A stretch of 64,000 bases of DNA from Rachycentron canadum (Eukaryota; Chordata; Actinopteri; Carangiformes; Rachycentridae), in the NCBI GenBank assembly GCA_038496675.1, contig CM076651.1, forward strand, positions 21,173,299 through 21,237,298, in the 5' to 3' direction. Both the position numbers and the translations under genes were made by a program. Positions 63,984-64,000 of the stretch are shown piece after piece (within the stretch, counting starts at the first letter, position 1; each line of letters starts with the position of its first letter). Below the pieces are notes generated by a model, which saw nothing but the letters and a program-made list of their open reading frames with translations, had not been told where the DNA came from and searched no databases.

Positions 63984-64000
63984 ATAATAATCAATATTTA

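Larger units (their letters stand above)
51311..64000 (+). other. agrn: agrn intron after the shared exon, remainder
   Basis: Non-coding. It contains a purine-rich tract at 53,590-53,770, CA arrays at 54.7, 54.9 and 62.7-63.0 kb, GT arrays at 60.07-60.64 kb, a long palindrome at 63,424-63,457 and an AT palindrome at 63,956-63,983. T-rich sequence at 57,890-58,200 resembles the antisense of an A-rich tail, but no gene is visible beside it. A downstream agrn exon is expected beyond 64 kb. Confidence 0.55.

Overview
The window looks like teleost fish nuclear DNA, probably from a spiny-rayed (percomorph) fish. It is AT-rich, mostly non-coding and crowded with long (CA/GT)n and (CT/AG)n microsatellites. 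It also carries decayed copies of fish-type repeats: a CR1/L2/Rex-type LINE, a Tc1/mariner transposon and short non-autonomous elements. There is no sign of bacterial or viral gene organisation. Almost all long open frames are chance or microsatellite frames.

The only gene I can support is agrin (agrn), on the + strand. Three short exons fit together. (1) A 21-nt microexon lies at 7,300-7,320. It has a very strong acceptor and donor, and its phase would insert seven residues (AHKYIIA) just after the laminin-binding NtA domain. (2) The alternative first coding exon of the transmembrane (SN/TM) isoform lies at 38,621-38,786. It encodes a short cytoplasmic tail and the signature membrane anchor. 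(3) A 39-nt shared exon at 42,695-42,733 encodes KPPHFTPAQPPD, the linker between the NtA domain (or TM anchor) and the first follistatin-like domain. The NtA exons must lie upstream of the window, and the follistatin, laminin-G and EGF exons downstream of 64 kb.

Layout: 1-7.3 kb is intron upstream of the microexon, with a (CT)n array about 540 nt before it. 7.3-36.4 kb is a giant intron with microsatellites, hairpins, a three-copy interspersed repeat family (two of the copies are here), a SINE-like/LINE-tail fragment at 26.2 kb and the LINE remnant at 28.8-29.6 kb. 35.9-36.4 kb is a (CT)n tract interrupted by a 388-nt assembly gap. 36.4-38.6 kb is richer in CpG and probably holds the promoter and 5' UTR of the TM isoform. 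38.8-42.7 kb is the intron between the TM exon and the shared exon. 42.7-64 kb is the next intron, with a Tc1 remnant at 50.5-51.3 kb and clustered GT/CA arrays at 48 and 60-63 kb.

How the parts work together: the secreted LN isoform would splice NtA exon -> (optional 7-residue microexon) -> shared exon. The TM isoform starts at the internal promoter and splices SN exon -> shared exon, bypassing NtA and the microexon. All junctions use phase 1, so every combination keeps frame.
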